In this document: positions 29,338-37,850 of the stretch, piece after piece
How the letters are laid out: each line of letters starts with the position of its first letter
How positions within the stretch are numbered: position 1 is the first letter of the stretch
Assembly (NCBI RefSeq): GCF_022374895.2
Contig: NZ_CP092423.2
Coordinates: forward strand, 2,666,001-2,730,000
From: Mycobacterium lentiflavum
GTDB taxonomy: Bacteria > Actinomycetota > Actinomycetes > Mycobacteriales > Mycobacteriaceae
Direction of reading: 5' to 3'
DNA length: 64,000 bases
The notes under the pieces: generated by a model
Databases searched by the model: none
The model's input: only the letters and a program-made list of their open reading frames with translations
What the model was told of the DNA's origin: nothing
Position numbers and translations under genes: made by a program

Positions 29338-30111
29338 GTGATTGCGAGTGGGGGACAAGAACGAAGGTCGGCGAGTGTAGTGAAGCGGCTTTCGTGGCAC
29401 TTGGAGAAAGAAGACAGTCAGCTCAGCGACCTGCGAGCGCTGGCCCGCCAAGGCGATTCGCGGATCGATACGCTTCGGGATCAACTGGGCCGGTCACATG
29501 CCGAGTTGGAATCCGTGTCGGCCCGTTTCACCGAAGTAGCCGCGGCCATCCCTGACGACATCGGATTCCTAGGTGATCGACTCGCCGCAATTCTCAACGC
29601 GGCCAGCCTGGAGGCCGAGGAGATTAAGGGCGAGGCGCGTCGCTTCGCGGAAACCGTTCGGGTCAACGCTGAGGAGGGCGCCGCCGAGATCCTCGCCGAC
29701 GCCCAGCGGCAGTATCAGTCGGCAACCACAATGCGGGATGAGGTTGAAGCGGAGTGCGAGCAGGCTCGGGCTGACATTGCGCTCCTGCGGGAGCAGGCCG
29801 CCGCCGATGCCGCCGAGATTCTGGTCGAGGCGAAGGACCAAGCTGAGGCAGCGTTGATCCGGGTTCAGCGTCAGGTTGATGCGCAGGTTGCAGCGGCGAA
29901 GGCCAAGTTGGATGAGCTCAATGGGGTACGCGCGAAAGTTATTGCGCAGCTTAAGGATTTCTACGACACGTTTAACACCCTGGATCGCCCCTGGGGAGAA
30001 GATGACCCCGTCCGGACCATTTCGCCGTCCTCGGACCGACGCTCCGCTTACGGTGCGCATTCGGCCCGCGATGTTGATGGGGCTCACGAGCTGCTTGGCG
30101 ATGTTGGGTAG
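29338..30111 (+). CDS. Coiled-coil protein, DivIVA/Wag31-related
   Basis: A 257-residue protein dominated by alpha-helical heptad sequence (residues about 18-215), e.g. SLEAEEIKGEARRFAETVRV and AAADAAEILVEAKDQAEAAL. The Glu/Ala/Arg-rich pattern with EAEEI and AEILADAQ is seen in DivIVA-like and so-called cellulose-binding proteins of actinobacteria. No catalytic motif is present. It probably forms an elongated scaffold together with the next gene, 44 nt downstream. GTG 29338 is taken as start; GTG 29380 is a good alternative. Cell-pole or membrane-curvature targeting is inference. Confidence 0.65.
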   Translation: MIASGGQERRSASVVKRLSWHLEKEDSQLSDLRALARQGDSRIDTLRDQLGRSHAELESVSARFTEVAAAIPDDIGFLGDRLAAILNAASLEAEEIKGEARRFAETVRVNAEEGAAEILADAQRQYQSATTMRDEVEAECEQARADIALLREQAAADAAEILVEAKDQAEAALIRVQRQVDAQVAAAKAKLDELNGVRAKVIAQLKDFYDTFNTLDRPWGEDDPVRTISPSSDRRSAYGAHSARDVDGAHELLGDVG

Positions 30112-30155
30112 TTCGAAATTTGCCGCAGCAACCACTAGCTATACGAGAAGGTCAG

Positions 30156-31025
30156 ATGGCAAGCGCAATACCGGTTTTCGAGACGCAATTGCGCGGCTTC
30201 GATCGCGCCCAGGTAACTGACTACGTCTCCCGTATTCACGGCGAGATCGAATCTCTCCAAGATCAGATTCAGGTCCTTGAGCGAAACGCTTCGCACGCCG
30301 AGAGCGATCGCGAACGGCTAAACACCGAGATCGATCAGCTGCGTGGCGACATCCAGCGCCTTTCCGGTCCGATCGAGTCGGTCGAAGGCATGTCGGATCG
30401 CATTGCTCGAATGATGCGGGTGGCCTCCGATGAAGCCCGTCGCACCAAGGCAATGGCCCGCGAAGAGGCCGAGGCGCTGACCCGTGAGCTGCGCGAGGAG
30501 GTCGAGAAGGCCCGACAGGACCGCGCCATCGCCAGCGCAGCGCTGGCCGAGCTCCAGGCTTCCACCGCGGCGCGCCGCGAACAGACGTTGGCGGAGGCCA
30601 AGGCCCAAGCCGAGGAAGTGCTGCAATCAGCGTATGACGAGCGCGCCCGCCTGGCCGAGGAGGCCGAAGAGGCCGAGCGCCGTCGCCGCGAGATGCAACA
30701 GCACCTCGCCGAGGAGGACGAACGTCGTCGGCGCGAGGCCCAGCGTCGCCTGGAGGAGCAAATCAAGTCGCGCTGGGAGCAAGCCGAGATTCAGCTTGCG
30801 GCCCTGGAGAGGGAGGGCCGTCTCAAAGCGGCCGGCTTAATAGCCTCCGCCGAGCGCGATGCGCAATCGATCAAGGAGCGCACGGAGGCGGATGTCAAGG
30901 AACTGCTCAAGACGCGCGGAGATGTCCTTGCTGCGTTGAGCGATATCCAGACCCGGATTGAGACTGCTGTGCGCCGCGACCGGATCGCCGTTGTCAAGAC
31001 ACCGGCGGTGAGCGAAGAAGCCTAA
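30156..31025 (+). CDS. DivIVA-domain coiled-coil protein
   Basis: A 289-residue protein whose N-terminus has the DivIVA membrane-binding domain pattern (FETQLRGFDRAQVTDYVSRI, then a coil beginning GEIESLQDQIQVLER). A very long charged coiled coil follows (residues about 35-265), rich in Arg/Glu (AEEAERRRREMQQHL and RRREAQRRLEEQIKSRWEQ). It is distinct from the essential polar-growth protein Wag31, which has a different start (MPLTPADVHN). ATG 30156 follows GAGAAGG; the frame is open from 30120. Same operon as the preceding coiled-coil gene and probably the P450. Confidence 0.75.
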   Translation: MASAIPVFETQLRGFDRAQVTDYVSRIHGEIESLQDQIQVLERNASHAESDRERLNTEIDQLRGDIQRLSGPIESVEGMSDRIARMMRVASDEARRTKAMAREEAEALTRELREEVEKARQDRAIASAALAELQASTAARREQTLAEAKAQAEEVLQSAYDERARLAEEAEEAERRRREMQQHLAEEDERRRREAQRRLEEQIKSRWEQAEIQLAALEREGRLKAAGLIASAERDAQSIKERTEADVKELLKTRGDVLAALSDIQTRIETAVRRDRIAVVKTPAVSEEA

Positions 31026-31211
31026 GCCTCCAGTCCACAGGCACGTCCAGGCGCTGGAGATAAGTCCAATTCCATTGTCCTGCTGCATATCGCGATGACT
31101 GCCGAAACCAGGCCATGGCCGAAAACGGGCCTCCTGCGCCAACCCCTTTTTAGCGACTATTTGGCGCCGTCGGCGAGTACGCTCGTTGTAATCGATTGTC
31201 GAGGTGCGCGC

Positions 31212-32525
31212 ATGAACATGGCCATCAAGGACCGGATTCATTGGGCGGCGGGGTATGGCGTTTCCCGTGCGGCGCTGAAACTGGTCGCGCGGCGCGGTGA
31301 TGCGGTGGCGCAGCTGGTGATCGATAACCACCGGCACGCCAACATGTATCAACTGATCGAAGAGATACGACAGCGCGGCCGCCTCACTGCTTTCCCCGGT
31401 GCTGGATTGATCACCGCTGATGTGGAGATCGTCCGTGAAGTATTGCGCGACAATCGATTTCGGACAATCAAGCCTGCGGATCAGGCGCCATCTCGCGTCG
31501 CACGGTGGGTCCTGGCCAAGACCAATCCGAAGGTATTGAATGCCATTCAGCCGCCGTCGATGCTAGTCACCGATCCGCCCGAGCACGCGCGGCTGCGTCG
31601 CCTGGTGTCCCGGGCCTTTACGCCGCGTGCGCTGGAAGCGCTGCGTGATCGCGTCCAGCAGATCGTCAACGACCTGCTGGATGGCTTGGCCGGGGCAATC
31701 GAATGCGATTTGGTCGCCGCGTACGCGTCTCGAGTTCCCGTCGAAGTCATTGCGGAAATGCTGGGCATCCCAACAGCGGAAACTGCGCAGCTCGACGAGG
31801 TGGGGCAGGACTCAACCCGGTTGCTCTCCAGCGCGGCGCCAGGCTGGCGGGACTTTCAAGCGTCCATCAATACGGCGCGAGAATTCGAGCATTACCTGGC
31901 GATGCACGTCGATCGGCTGCGTCAGCGCGGCGACGACGAGAGCATCCTGGCGGCCGTTCTGCAGGACGGTGATCTGACCGAATACGAGGTCCGGCTGTTC
32001 GCGGCGCTGCTGCTCGGCGCCGGCTTCATCACCACAACCCATGTCATGGGCAAGGCGATCGTGACGCTCCTACAGCACCCCGATCAGCTGGACCGGCTGC
32101 GGACAAATCCCGAGGGCTGGCCTAACGCGGTCGAAGAGATGTTGCGCTATGAGACCGCCGTTCAATGGGGAGTGCGGGTTGCCACCGAAGCTCTCGACCT
32201 GGACGGCTACCCCGTAGCCGCGGGCCAGGCCATCTTGCTGCTGTTGGGCGGAGCCAATCGCGATCCGGCGGTCTTCGAACGTCCCGGTGAATTCGACATC
32301 ACCCGCGCCAACGCCCGCGAACACGTCAGCTTCGGCAGTGGCATACACGTTTGCCTGGGCGCGACGCTGGCGCGCATGGAGCTGCACATCGGCCTACAGT
32401 CGTTATTTGCACGTTTCCCCGATCTGGTGCTGGCCGGCGAACCGACCTGGAACGACAGCATGGCGCTCCACGGACTCAAACACTTGCCCGTGCGCCTGCG
32501 GCCCACGGCCGCGATGGCTTCCTGA
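31212..32525 (+). CDS. Cytochrome P450, CYP140-like
   Basis: A 437-residue soluble P450. The haem-binding loop is FGSGIHVCLGATLARME (Cys ligand), the ExxR motif is in EEMLRYETAVQ, and the C-helix region reads DPPEHARLRRLVSRAFTPR. The N-terminus (KDRIHWAAGYGVSRAALKL, then RRGD) resembles M. tuberculosis CYP140. The I-helix reads GAGFITTTHVMG, so the acidic residue that normally precedes the conserved Thr (AGxE/D-TT) is replaced by Ile. ATG 31212 is chosen over the upstream frame start at 31095 because it gives the family N-terminus. Substrate unknown. A gap of 186 nt separates it from the DivIVA gene. Confidence 0.88.
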   Translation: MNMAIKDRIHWAAGYGVSRAALKLVARRGDAVAQLVIDNHRHANMYQLIEEIRQRGRLTAFPGAGLITADVEIVREVLRDNRFRTIKPADQAPSRVARWVLAKTNPKVLNAIQPPSMLVTDPPEHARLRRLVSRAFTPRALEALRDRVQQIVNDLLDGLAGAIECDLVAAYASRVPVEVIAEMLGIPTAETAQLDEVGQDSTRLLSSAAPGWRDFQASINTAREFEHYLAMHVDRLRQRGDDESILAAVLQDGDLTEYEVRLFAALLLGAGFITTTHVMGKAIVTLLQHPDQLDRLRTNPEGWPNAVEEMLRYETAVQWGVRVATEALDLDGYPVAAGQAILLLLGGANRDPAVFERPGEFDITRANAREHVSFGSGIHVCLGATLARMELHIGLQSLFARFPDLVLAGEPTWNDSMALHGLKHLPVRLRPTAAMAS

Positions 32526-32571
32526 CCCGATCGCCTGGCGCCCGACACACGGGAGCGGCTGGCTGACCACG

Positions 32572-32590
32572 AGGTTAATTTCGCTAACCT
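32572..32590. promoter_or_regulatory. Small inverted repeat upstream of the phytochrome gene
   Basis: AGGTTA (32572-32577) and TAACCT (32585-32590) are exact reverse complements with a 7-nt AT-rich spacer, about 112 nt before the phytochrome start. It may be an operator or part of the promoter; there is no direct support. Confidence 0.3.
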
Positions 32591-32702
32591 GGTCTAAGAC
32601 GGTCGGGCCGTCGCCCCTGTTTCCCGGTACATGAAAAGGATGCTCTTGCGCGCGATTGCGTGCTCAAGGAGGCCTTGAGCATGTCGCACTCGTGACAACG
32701 AG

Positions 32703-35036
32703 GTGCGGATTCCGCGACTGGCAGGGGAGGGCCAGCAAATCGACGATCTCGTTCCGGTGGGTACGCCCATCGACCTCGACAACTGCGCCCGCGAGCCGAT
32801 CCACGTCCCGGGCAGCATCCAGCCCCGCGGGGTGCTCGCGGTGGTCCGCGAGCCCGCCTTCGAGGTGCGTCAGGTCAGCGCCAATGTCGCCGAGCTGCTC
32901 GGTCGCCCCGTCGACGCCGTGCTGGGCCGGCATCTGTCGGCCCTGATCGGCCACCAACAGGCCGCCCGCGTCGAGCAGGTGGCCGCGAGCTACGGCAGCC
33001 TGCGCCAGCACAATCCGCTCGAGTGCGTGATCGACGTGGCCGGCGAGCCACGAGCGTTCGACGCCATCCTGCACCGCGAGCCAGGTGGGGTGCTCTTGGT
33101 GGAGCTCGAGATCGCCTACGGCCCACGGCCGTTCTCCTTCCCGAACACCTACCAGGCGGTGCGCGGCGCCGTGGAGGAGCTGAACCGGGCCGCTACGCTG
33201 ACCGAGCTCTACGCCACCGCCGCGCGGGCCGTCCGCGATCTCACCGGTTTCGACCGGGTGATGGTGTACCGCTACGACGAGGAGTACAACGGCGAGGTCG
33301 TCGCCGAATCGAAACGCGACAACCTCAATTCCTTTCTAGGCCTGCACTATCCGTCCACCGACATCCCCGCGCAGGCGCGCGCGCTCTACGAGAAGAACTG
33401 GATTCGGCTCATCTCCGACGTCGACTACGCGCCGGCACCGCTGGTGCCGAGCGTGGACCCGGCGAGCGACACCCCGCTGGACCTCACCTACGCGACGCTG
33501 CGCAGCGTCTCGCCCATTCACGTCGAATACCTGCAGAACATGGGCGTGCATGCGTCGATGTCGATCTCACTGCTGCGCGAGGGGCGGCTGTGGGGGCTCA
33601 TCGCCTGCCACCACTACGCAGGCACTCATCTGCCGCCGTTCGGCACCCGGGCGGCGACGGAGTTCCTCGGCGCGACCCTGTCGTTGCGGCTCGTCGACCG
33701 GTTCGAGGACGAACAACTGCAGAAGCGGCTGGCCGCCCAGGCGGTGCTGGGCAAGCTGACCGCTGCCACCCTCGACGACGGCGAATCGCTGACGGCGGCG
33801 CTGCTCGGGGCGCCCGACCTGCTCGACTTGGTCCCCGCCGAAGGTGTTGTCGTCAACATCCAGGGCGACCGCCAGGCCCGAGGGTCGGTTCCGCCGCCGC
33901 GGGTGGTGGCCGCGGTGATCGACTGGGCACGCGGCGCCGACGACGAGATCGCCAGCAGTGAATGCCTGGCCAGCGAGCTCCCCGCGCTCGACCTCGACCC
34001 GCAGTTGGCCGCCGGCGCGCTCGTGATCAATTTGCCCGACGGCCAGTACGCCGTCTGGTTCCGTCGCGAGGTGCTGCGCTCCGTTGACTGGGGTGGCGAC
34101 CCGTACAACAAGGCGATCGCGGTCAGCGAGGGCGACGGCGTGCGGCTCAGCCCGCGCAAGTCGTTCGACCGATGGCGCGAGATCGTCCACCAACGCAGCG
34201 AACCGTGGAAGCCCAGCGAATGCGAGTCCGCTGAGTCGTTGCGCCGCCACGTGGTGGAGTCGCTGTACCGTCGCACCCGCGGCGCGTTGCGCATGGCCGA
34301 GATGGTGCAGCGCAGCCTGCTGCCCGAGTCGATCCCTGCGCTCGAAAGTTGGCGGCTGTCAGCCTATTACGAGCCGGCCGCGGGGGGTAACGTCGGCGGG
34401 GACTGGTACGACGCATTCGAGCTGCGCGACGGCCGGTTGATCCTGTTGGTCGGCGACGTCGCCGGGCACGGCATCACCGCGGCCGGCACGATGGCACAGC
34501 TACGCAACGCGCTGCGGGCGCAATTGTTCGCGGGCGCCACACCGGCCGAGGCACTCACTCAGCTCAACGACTTCTGTGTTCACATGCTGCCCGGCGCGTT
34601 CGCCACCGTCGTCGCCGCGCGGGTCGACCTCGACTCGGGCGTGGTGCAGGCCGCGTGTGCGGGCCACCTGATCCCGTATCTGACCAACTCGGCGACGGTC
34701 CTTGCGCCGATCGAACTTTCGCCGCCAATCGGCATCCGCGGCGTGACGTACGCACCGAGCGAATTCACCGTCGAGCCCGGCAACGGGTTGGTCATGTACT
34801 CCGACGGCCTGGTGGAACGCCGCGGCGAGGTGATCGACGAAGGTCTGAACCGCCTCGCCGAGACCCTGGGTCGCGCGTGCGATGCCCCGGCCTCCAGGAT
34901 CTGGACCGCGATGGACTCGGGCAATATCGACGACGACGTCACGATCGTCGCCCTCTGGCGTCCCCGAACTTTCGCGGTGCCTACTGCTGGTAGACCGGCA
35001 GGTTGTCGGACAGTTCGTCGAACACCGCCTGATTGA
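32703..35036 (+). CDS. Bacteriophytochrome with PP2C/SpoIIE phosphatase output
   Basis: A 777-residue photoreceptor. PAS domain (about 20-135) with the biliverdin-attaching Cys28 in DNCAREPIHVPGSIQP; GAF domain (about 155-330) with PSTDIP (217-222), His273 in SPIHVEYLQNMGV and CHH at 302-304; PHY domain (about 345-510) with the tongue motif PRKSF (484-488). These match the chromophore residues of Deinococcus BphP. Instead of a histidine kinase, residues about 535-755 form a PP2C/SpoIIE phosphatase with metal-binding GGDWYD (565-570), GDVAGHG (584-590) and DDDVT (743-747), as in RsbU-type stress regulators. No STAS partner lies in the window. The last 56 nt overlap the convergent heme oxygenase gene. 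Confidence 0.93.
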   Translation: MRIPRLAGEGQQIDDLVPVGTPIDLDNCAREPIHVPGSIQPRGVLAVVREPAFEVRQVSANVAELLGRPVDAVLGRHLSALIGHQQAARVEQVAASYGSLRQHNPLECVIDVAGEPRAFDAILHREPGGVLLVELEIAYGPRPFSFPNTYQAVRGAVEELNRAATLTELYATAARAVRDLTGFDRVMVYRYDEEYNGEVVAESKRDNLNSFLGLHYPSTDIPAQARALYEKNWIRLISDVDYAPAPLVPSVDPASDTPLDLTYATLRSVSPIHVEYLQNMGVHASMSISLLREGRLWGLIACHHYAGTHLPPFGTRAATEFLGATLSLRLVDRFEDEQLQKRLAAQAVLGKLTAATLDDGESLTAALLGAPDLLDLVPAEGVVVNIQGDRQARGSVPPPRVVAAVIDWARGADDEIASSECLASELPALDLDPQLAAGALVINLPDGQYAVWFRREVLRSVDWGGDPYNKAIAVSEGDGVRLSPRKSFDRWREIVHQRSEPWKPSECESAESLRRHVVESLYRRTRGALRMAEMVQRSLLPESIPALESWRLSAYYEPAAGGNVGGDWYDAFELRDGRLILLVGDVAGHGITAAGTMAQLRNALRAQLFAGATPAEALTQLNDFCVHMLPGAFATVVAARVDLDSGVVQAACAGHLIPYLTNSATVLAPIELSPPIGIRGVTYAPSEFTVEPGNGLVMYSDGLVERRGEVIDEGLNRLAETLGRACDAPASRIWTAMDSGNIDDDVTIVALWRPRTFAVPTAGRPAGCRTVRRTPPD

Positions 35037-35631
35037 GGCCGAACGCGATCTTGACTTCGTCGACTGCACGACGAACCGCGTCGGGACCGAGGCGCAGTGC
35101 ATCGAGGCGAGCCCGATAGCGGTCTTTGAAAGGCTTGGGGCGCATCGGGAATCGGTACATTGCCAGCCCGGCGCCCCCGAGCGAAAATGTGCGGTCGAGA
35201 ATTCTGCCGATGGCCTGGCCGCCGGAGAGGTCCCCGAGATAGCGGGTGTAGTGGTGGGCCACCAGCGCTCCGCCCCACGAGGCCGTCTCGATACGGTCGC
35301 GGTAGGCCTCCGCGGCGGGTGACTGGATCGTACTGGCGCCGTTGGGCTTCCAGTGTTTGAGGTCCGCCTCGATGGCCGGCAGGCGCTCCAACATCGGATC
35401 GTATACCGCGGCCACCAACGGATCGTCGCGACGGCCGCGGACGGCGCCCTCCAAGGCGGCATAAACCACGCGCAGCCGAAGCAGGTAATCGGCGTAGCCG
35501 TGATTGTTGACCCGTCCCGCCAGCAACTCGGTCACGAACGGCGACTGCTCCGCCCGGGCGTGCTCTTCGGCCGAGCCTTCCTTCATCGCGACCGAAAGCG
35601 GCCGGTCCGTCTCAGCGGCGCGCACCGGCAT
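34981..35631 (-). CDS. Heme oxygenase (biliverdin-forming)
   Basis: A 216-residue heme oxygenase of the HO-1 fold, which opens haem to biliverdin, CO and iron. The proximal haem ligand is His24 in GSAEEHARAEQSPF, and the distal helix has the signature GDLSGGQ (133-139) in HHYTRYLGDLSGGQAIGR. Biliverdin is the chromophore of the adjacent phytochrome, so the pair makes a self-sufficient light sensor. This differs from MhuD-type mycobacterial haem degradation, which uses another fold. ATG 35631 has GAGGAG upstream on its strand; the open frame extends to 35691. Confidence 0.92.
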   Translation of the reverse strand: MPVRAAETDRPLSVAMKEGSAEEHARAEQSPFVTELLAGRVNNHGYADYLLRLRVVYAALEGAVRGRRDDPLVAAVYDPMLERLPAIEADLKHWKPNGASTIQSPAAEAYRDRIETASWGGALVAHHYTRYLGDLSGGQAIGRILDRTFSLGGAGLAMYRFPMRPKPFKDRYRARLDALRLGPDAVRRAVDEVKIAFGLNQAVFDELSDNLPVYQQ

Positions 35632-35926
35632 TGCGTGCTCTCCTCGATGTAGCGGCACCATCGTCTTGGATGCTACCGAGCCAGCACCCACGGTGGCAGG
35701 TTGATCCTTGCACCACGCAGTTGGTCGGTCCTGGCTACGCTCGTGGATCAGCGCGGAGCGTGTGCACCAAGCGCCTCGCCGGCCTTCGAGGTGAACCCCG
35801 CGGCAAGCTGCTCGGAGGTCGTGGTGATCTGAAGCGCGAGATCGCCCGGCGGAGAACTAAATTGACGACCCCGACAGTTTGGTGCCTACTGGCAACACGC
35901 AGGAAGGCGGTCCGACCACCGGGTGA
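35632..35926. other. Non-coding stretch upstream of heme oxygenase
   Basis: No convincing gene is visible here. Several short frames lack ribosome sites and coding character. The heme oxygenase promoter should lie near its right-hand neighbour at 35640-35750. Confidence 0.4.
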
Positions 35927-36142
35927 ATGACGGATTTGCTGGGCAAACTCGGCCGGTTGGGCGACAGTGGAGTGTTGATCGATGCCGAGTTCACCAATGA
36001 ACGCAGCGCCTCCGCGGAAATCGCTAGCCGGCGGGACGGGCCTTCAGCCGCTGCCGATGCCCTGAGCAAGCTGCGATACCCCGACGACGGTGAACATCAC
36101 TATCAAGATCTGCCGACGATATGTTCGCACCCAATCGTGTAG
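35927..36142 (+). pseudogene. SHOCT-like fragment
   Basis: A 71-codon frame whose first part, LLGKLGRLGDSGVLIDAEF, fits the SHOCT motif (a short C-terminal oligomerisation motif: helix, then S/A-G-V/I-L-T-x-x-E-F). The domain usually sits at the end of a larger protein, but an in-frame stop lies directly before this ATG. The last third runs antisense into the Gap gene. It is either a remnant of a lost gene or a very small protein. Confidence 0.3.
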
Positions 36143-36835
36143 GAGACGCAGCAACGCGTGGGTTTTCGCCGGGGTGGCCAGATAGCCGACCAGAATGATT
36201 TCGACCGCGGCGTACATCACGACGACGAATGCGATTGCGGCGCTGATCTGTGTGGCCATCGTTGCACCGGAGGCCACGATGATGGCGACCATGAAGAGGA
36301 CTCCGTCGACGGGCACAGAAGCGAGTCCGATCGCCCATGCCACCCATAAGGATCCGCCCTCCCATGCAATGCGGGCACGCTCGAGCAAGCGCCGCGTCAC
36401 GGATCGGCCAGTCGCCGGATCGTCTTGTGTGCGGTCCAGTAGCCGTGGCAGTGGCAGTGCCCCAACGGGATCCGGCATGACCCCCGATGTGCCGCCGCTT
36501 GGTGTCGGTACGGGTGAACGATGACGCGCCACGACGCGTAATGACATGATGGCCGCGATCGACAGCCCGATCACGCCGATTCCGATCTGTAGTGCCGCGA
36601 GGGTGGAACCTGTTGTGGCGGAATTCGACTCACGATGACCGGATTCGAACGTTCGGGTGAAGTGCAACACCACGAGGGGAATCAGCAGCTCTGGAACGCA
36701 TATGGTCAGGCCGCCCAGCCAGTAAGCGAGCAGGTTCGGCGCCGGCCGCGGCCGAGAAATCATCAGTAGTGCCAAGCCAAGACGCATCGGGTTGAGCGCA
36801 GCCAGCAGCGCCAGCCCAAACACCGACCCCCACAT
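36044..36835 (-). CDS. GAP/Sap-family membrane protein (lipid-addressing type)
   Basis: A 263-residue integral membrane protein with about six hydrophobic segments: FGLALLAALNPMRLGLALLM at the start, LIPLVVLHF, LQIGIGVIGLSIAAIM, WVAWAIGLASVPVDGVLFMV, AIAFVVVMYAAVEIILVGYL and a C-terminal one. The N-terminal A-x-NP-x-R/K motif, the central hydrophilic loop and overall size match the Gap/Sap family. Gap is needed for glycopeptidolipid transport to the surface in M. smegmatis, and Sap relatives act with sulfolipid. It is divergent from mbtH-NRPS across 745 nt. A role in exporting the NRPS lipopeptide is inferred from this neighbourhood. Confidence 0.75.
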   Translation of the reverse strand: MWGSVFGLALLAALNPMRLGLALLMISRPRPAPNLLAYWLGGLTICVPELLIPLVVLHFTRTFESGHRESNSATTGSTLAALQIGIGVIGLSIAAIMSLRVVARHRSPVPTPSGGTSGVMPDPVGALPLPRLLDRTQDDPATGRSVTRRLLERARIAWEGGSLWVAWAIGLASVPVDGVLFMVAIIVASGATMATQISAAIAFVVVMYAAVEIILVGYLATPAKTHALLRLLHDWVRTYRRQILIVMFTVVGVSQLAQGIGSG

Positions 36836-37580
36836 GGGCGCAGCACTACCCGAGTCTGTTCCGGCCTAAACCGGGCGCGGCCGCGGGCGGTTGCCGTTGC
36901 TGATGCAGGTTGGTCGGACTTGTTAGCCCGCACCGCATCACCGCGCCGAGCGGCACAGTCTGCGTGGCGGCACGAGCAACGTCCCGCCGCGTGGCGGCGG
37001 TAGCCGACGACACATTCGTTGTCGGACAAGTAAGTCGGGGGTACAACGGTTGCGAAAGTGGCCGCACACCCGGCATCCGCAAGAGATGCGGATTTGCTGG
37101 CAGCAAAGTAGGCGCAACAGTGCACGCGTAGAGTCAAACGATTTGCTGTGAATTTCGTGCGAATCGCGGTAAAACGACGTCGGGGCGTTTCGCCCTGGTA
37201 CGAACGGGTATCAGGCGCCGAAAGGTGGATCGGGGGTCGGCATGTATGTCGATTGGGGTATTGCGAGGCGGATTGGGGTTGGTCGGCTTTTTTGTGGCGA
37301 CGATCACCGAGAACCTCGGGGCTTTCCGGTATGTCACTCATCTGGCGCACAGCTTGGCGTCCTAGGGTGGGTCGGGGCTGGGAACAGACCGCCGCCTTGA
37401 TGACCGTCTAGGCGGCGCTGCCACGACAAGGGTCGTCGGCACGGATATCGTGTCGACGAGACGGTCGATCAAACGCTCGAGCCGCATATGGCTTCGATGC
37501 TGTGATGCCGCGTCGGCCTTGAGCTCGCTCAGGTGCCGCACAGTGCTGTGCAATTTTCGTCGATAGTGGGGGTCAATTCA
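36836..37580. other. 745-nt non-coding region between Gap and MbtH genes
   Basis: No credible gene is seen. The region is compositionally uneven, with G-rich tracts on the plus strand (37215-37285). It holds two dyads: ATCCGCA (37075-37081) with TGCGGAT (37087-37093), and the hairpin at 37391-37416. It must contain the promoters of both the Gap gene and the NRPS operon. Confidence 0.5.
37391..37416. promoter_or_regulatory. Hairpin in the NRPS operon leader
   Basis: GCCGCCT (37391-37397) and AGGCGGC (37410-37416) pair perfectly around a 12-nt loop, 165 nt before mbtH. It could be an attenuator, an operator or a stability element in the leader; none is proven. Confidence 0.35.
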
Positions 37581-37802
37581 ATGCAAACCAATCCGTTTGA
37601 TGACGACGACGGCGATTTCTTCGTTCTGGTCAACGACGAGGAGCAGCACAGCCTGTGGCCGGACTTCGCCAATATCCCGGCAGGTTGGCGCGTGGCCTAC
37701 GGAAAGGCCGACCGCACAGCATGTGTGGACTACATCGAACGTAATTGGCCTGACATTCGTTCAAAGAGTTTGCGGGAACGGTTGGCGCAGCCGAGTTTCT
37801 GA
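37581..37802 (+). CDS. MbtH-like NRPS accessory protein
   Basis: A 73-residue MbtH-family protein, which binds NRPS adenylation domains and is often needed for their folding and activity. Conserved features are the NPFDDDDGDFFVLVNDEEQHS start, the Trp residues in LWPDF and GWRVAY, and the end YIERNWPDIRSKSLRERL with a Pro-Asp-x-R motif. ATG 37581 follows a G-rich ribosome site; the frame opens at 37533. It is 48 nt upstream of, and in the same frame as, the giant NRPS, with only its own stop between them, so the two are co-expressed. Confidence 0.95.
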   Translation: MQTNPFDDDDGDFFVLVNDEEQHSLWPDFANIPAGWRVAYGKADRTACVDYIERNWPDIRSKSLRERLAQPSF

Positions 37803-37850
37803 TCGGTAATTCAACCGGGTGCGGGGACCGGTGCAGTTCGGGGGGACGAC

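Noticed and set aside
36846..37106. 86-codon minus-strand frame in the Gap-MbtH gap
   Set aside because: No ribosome site, no recognisable motif and composition like non-coding DNA.
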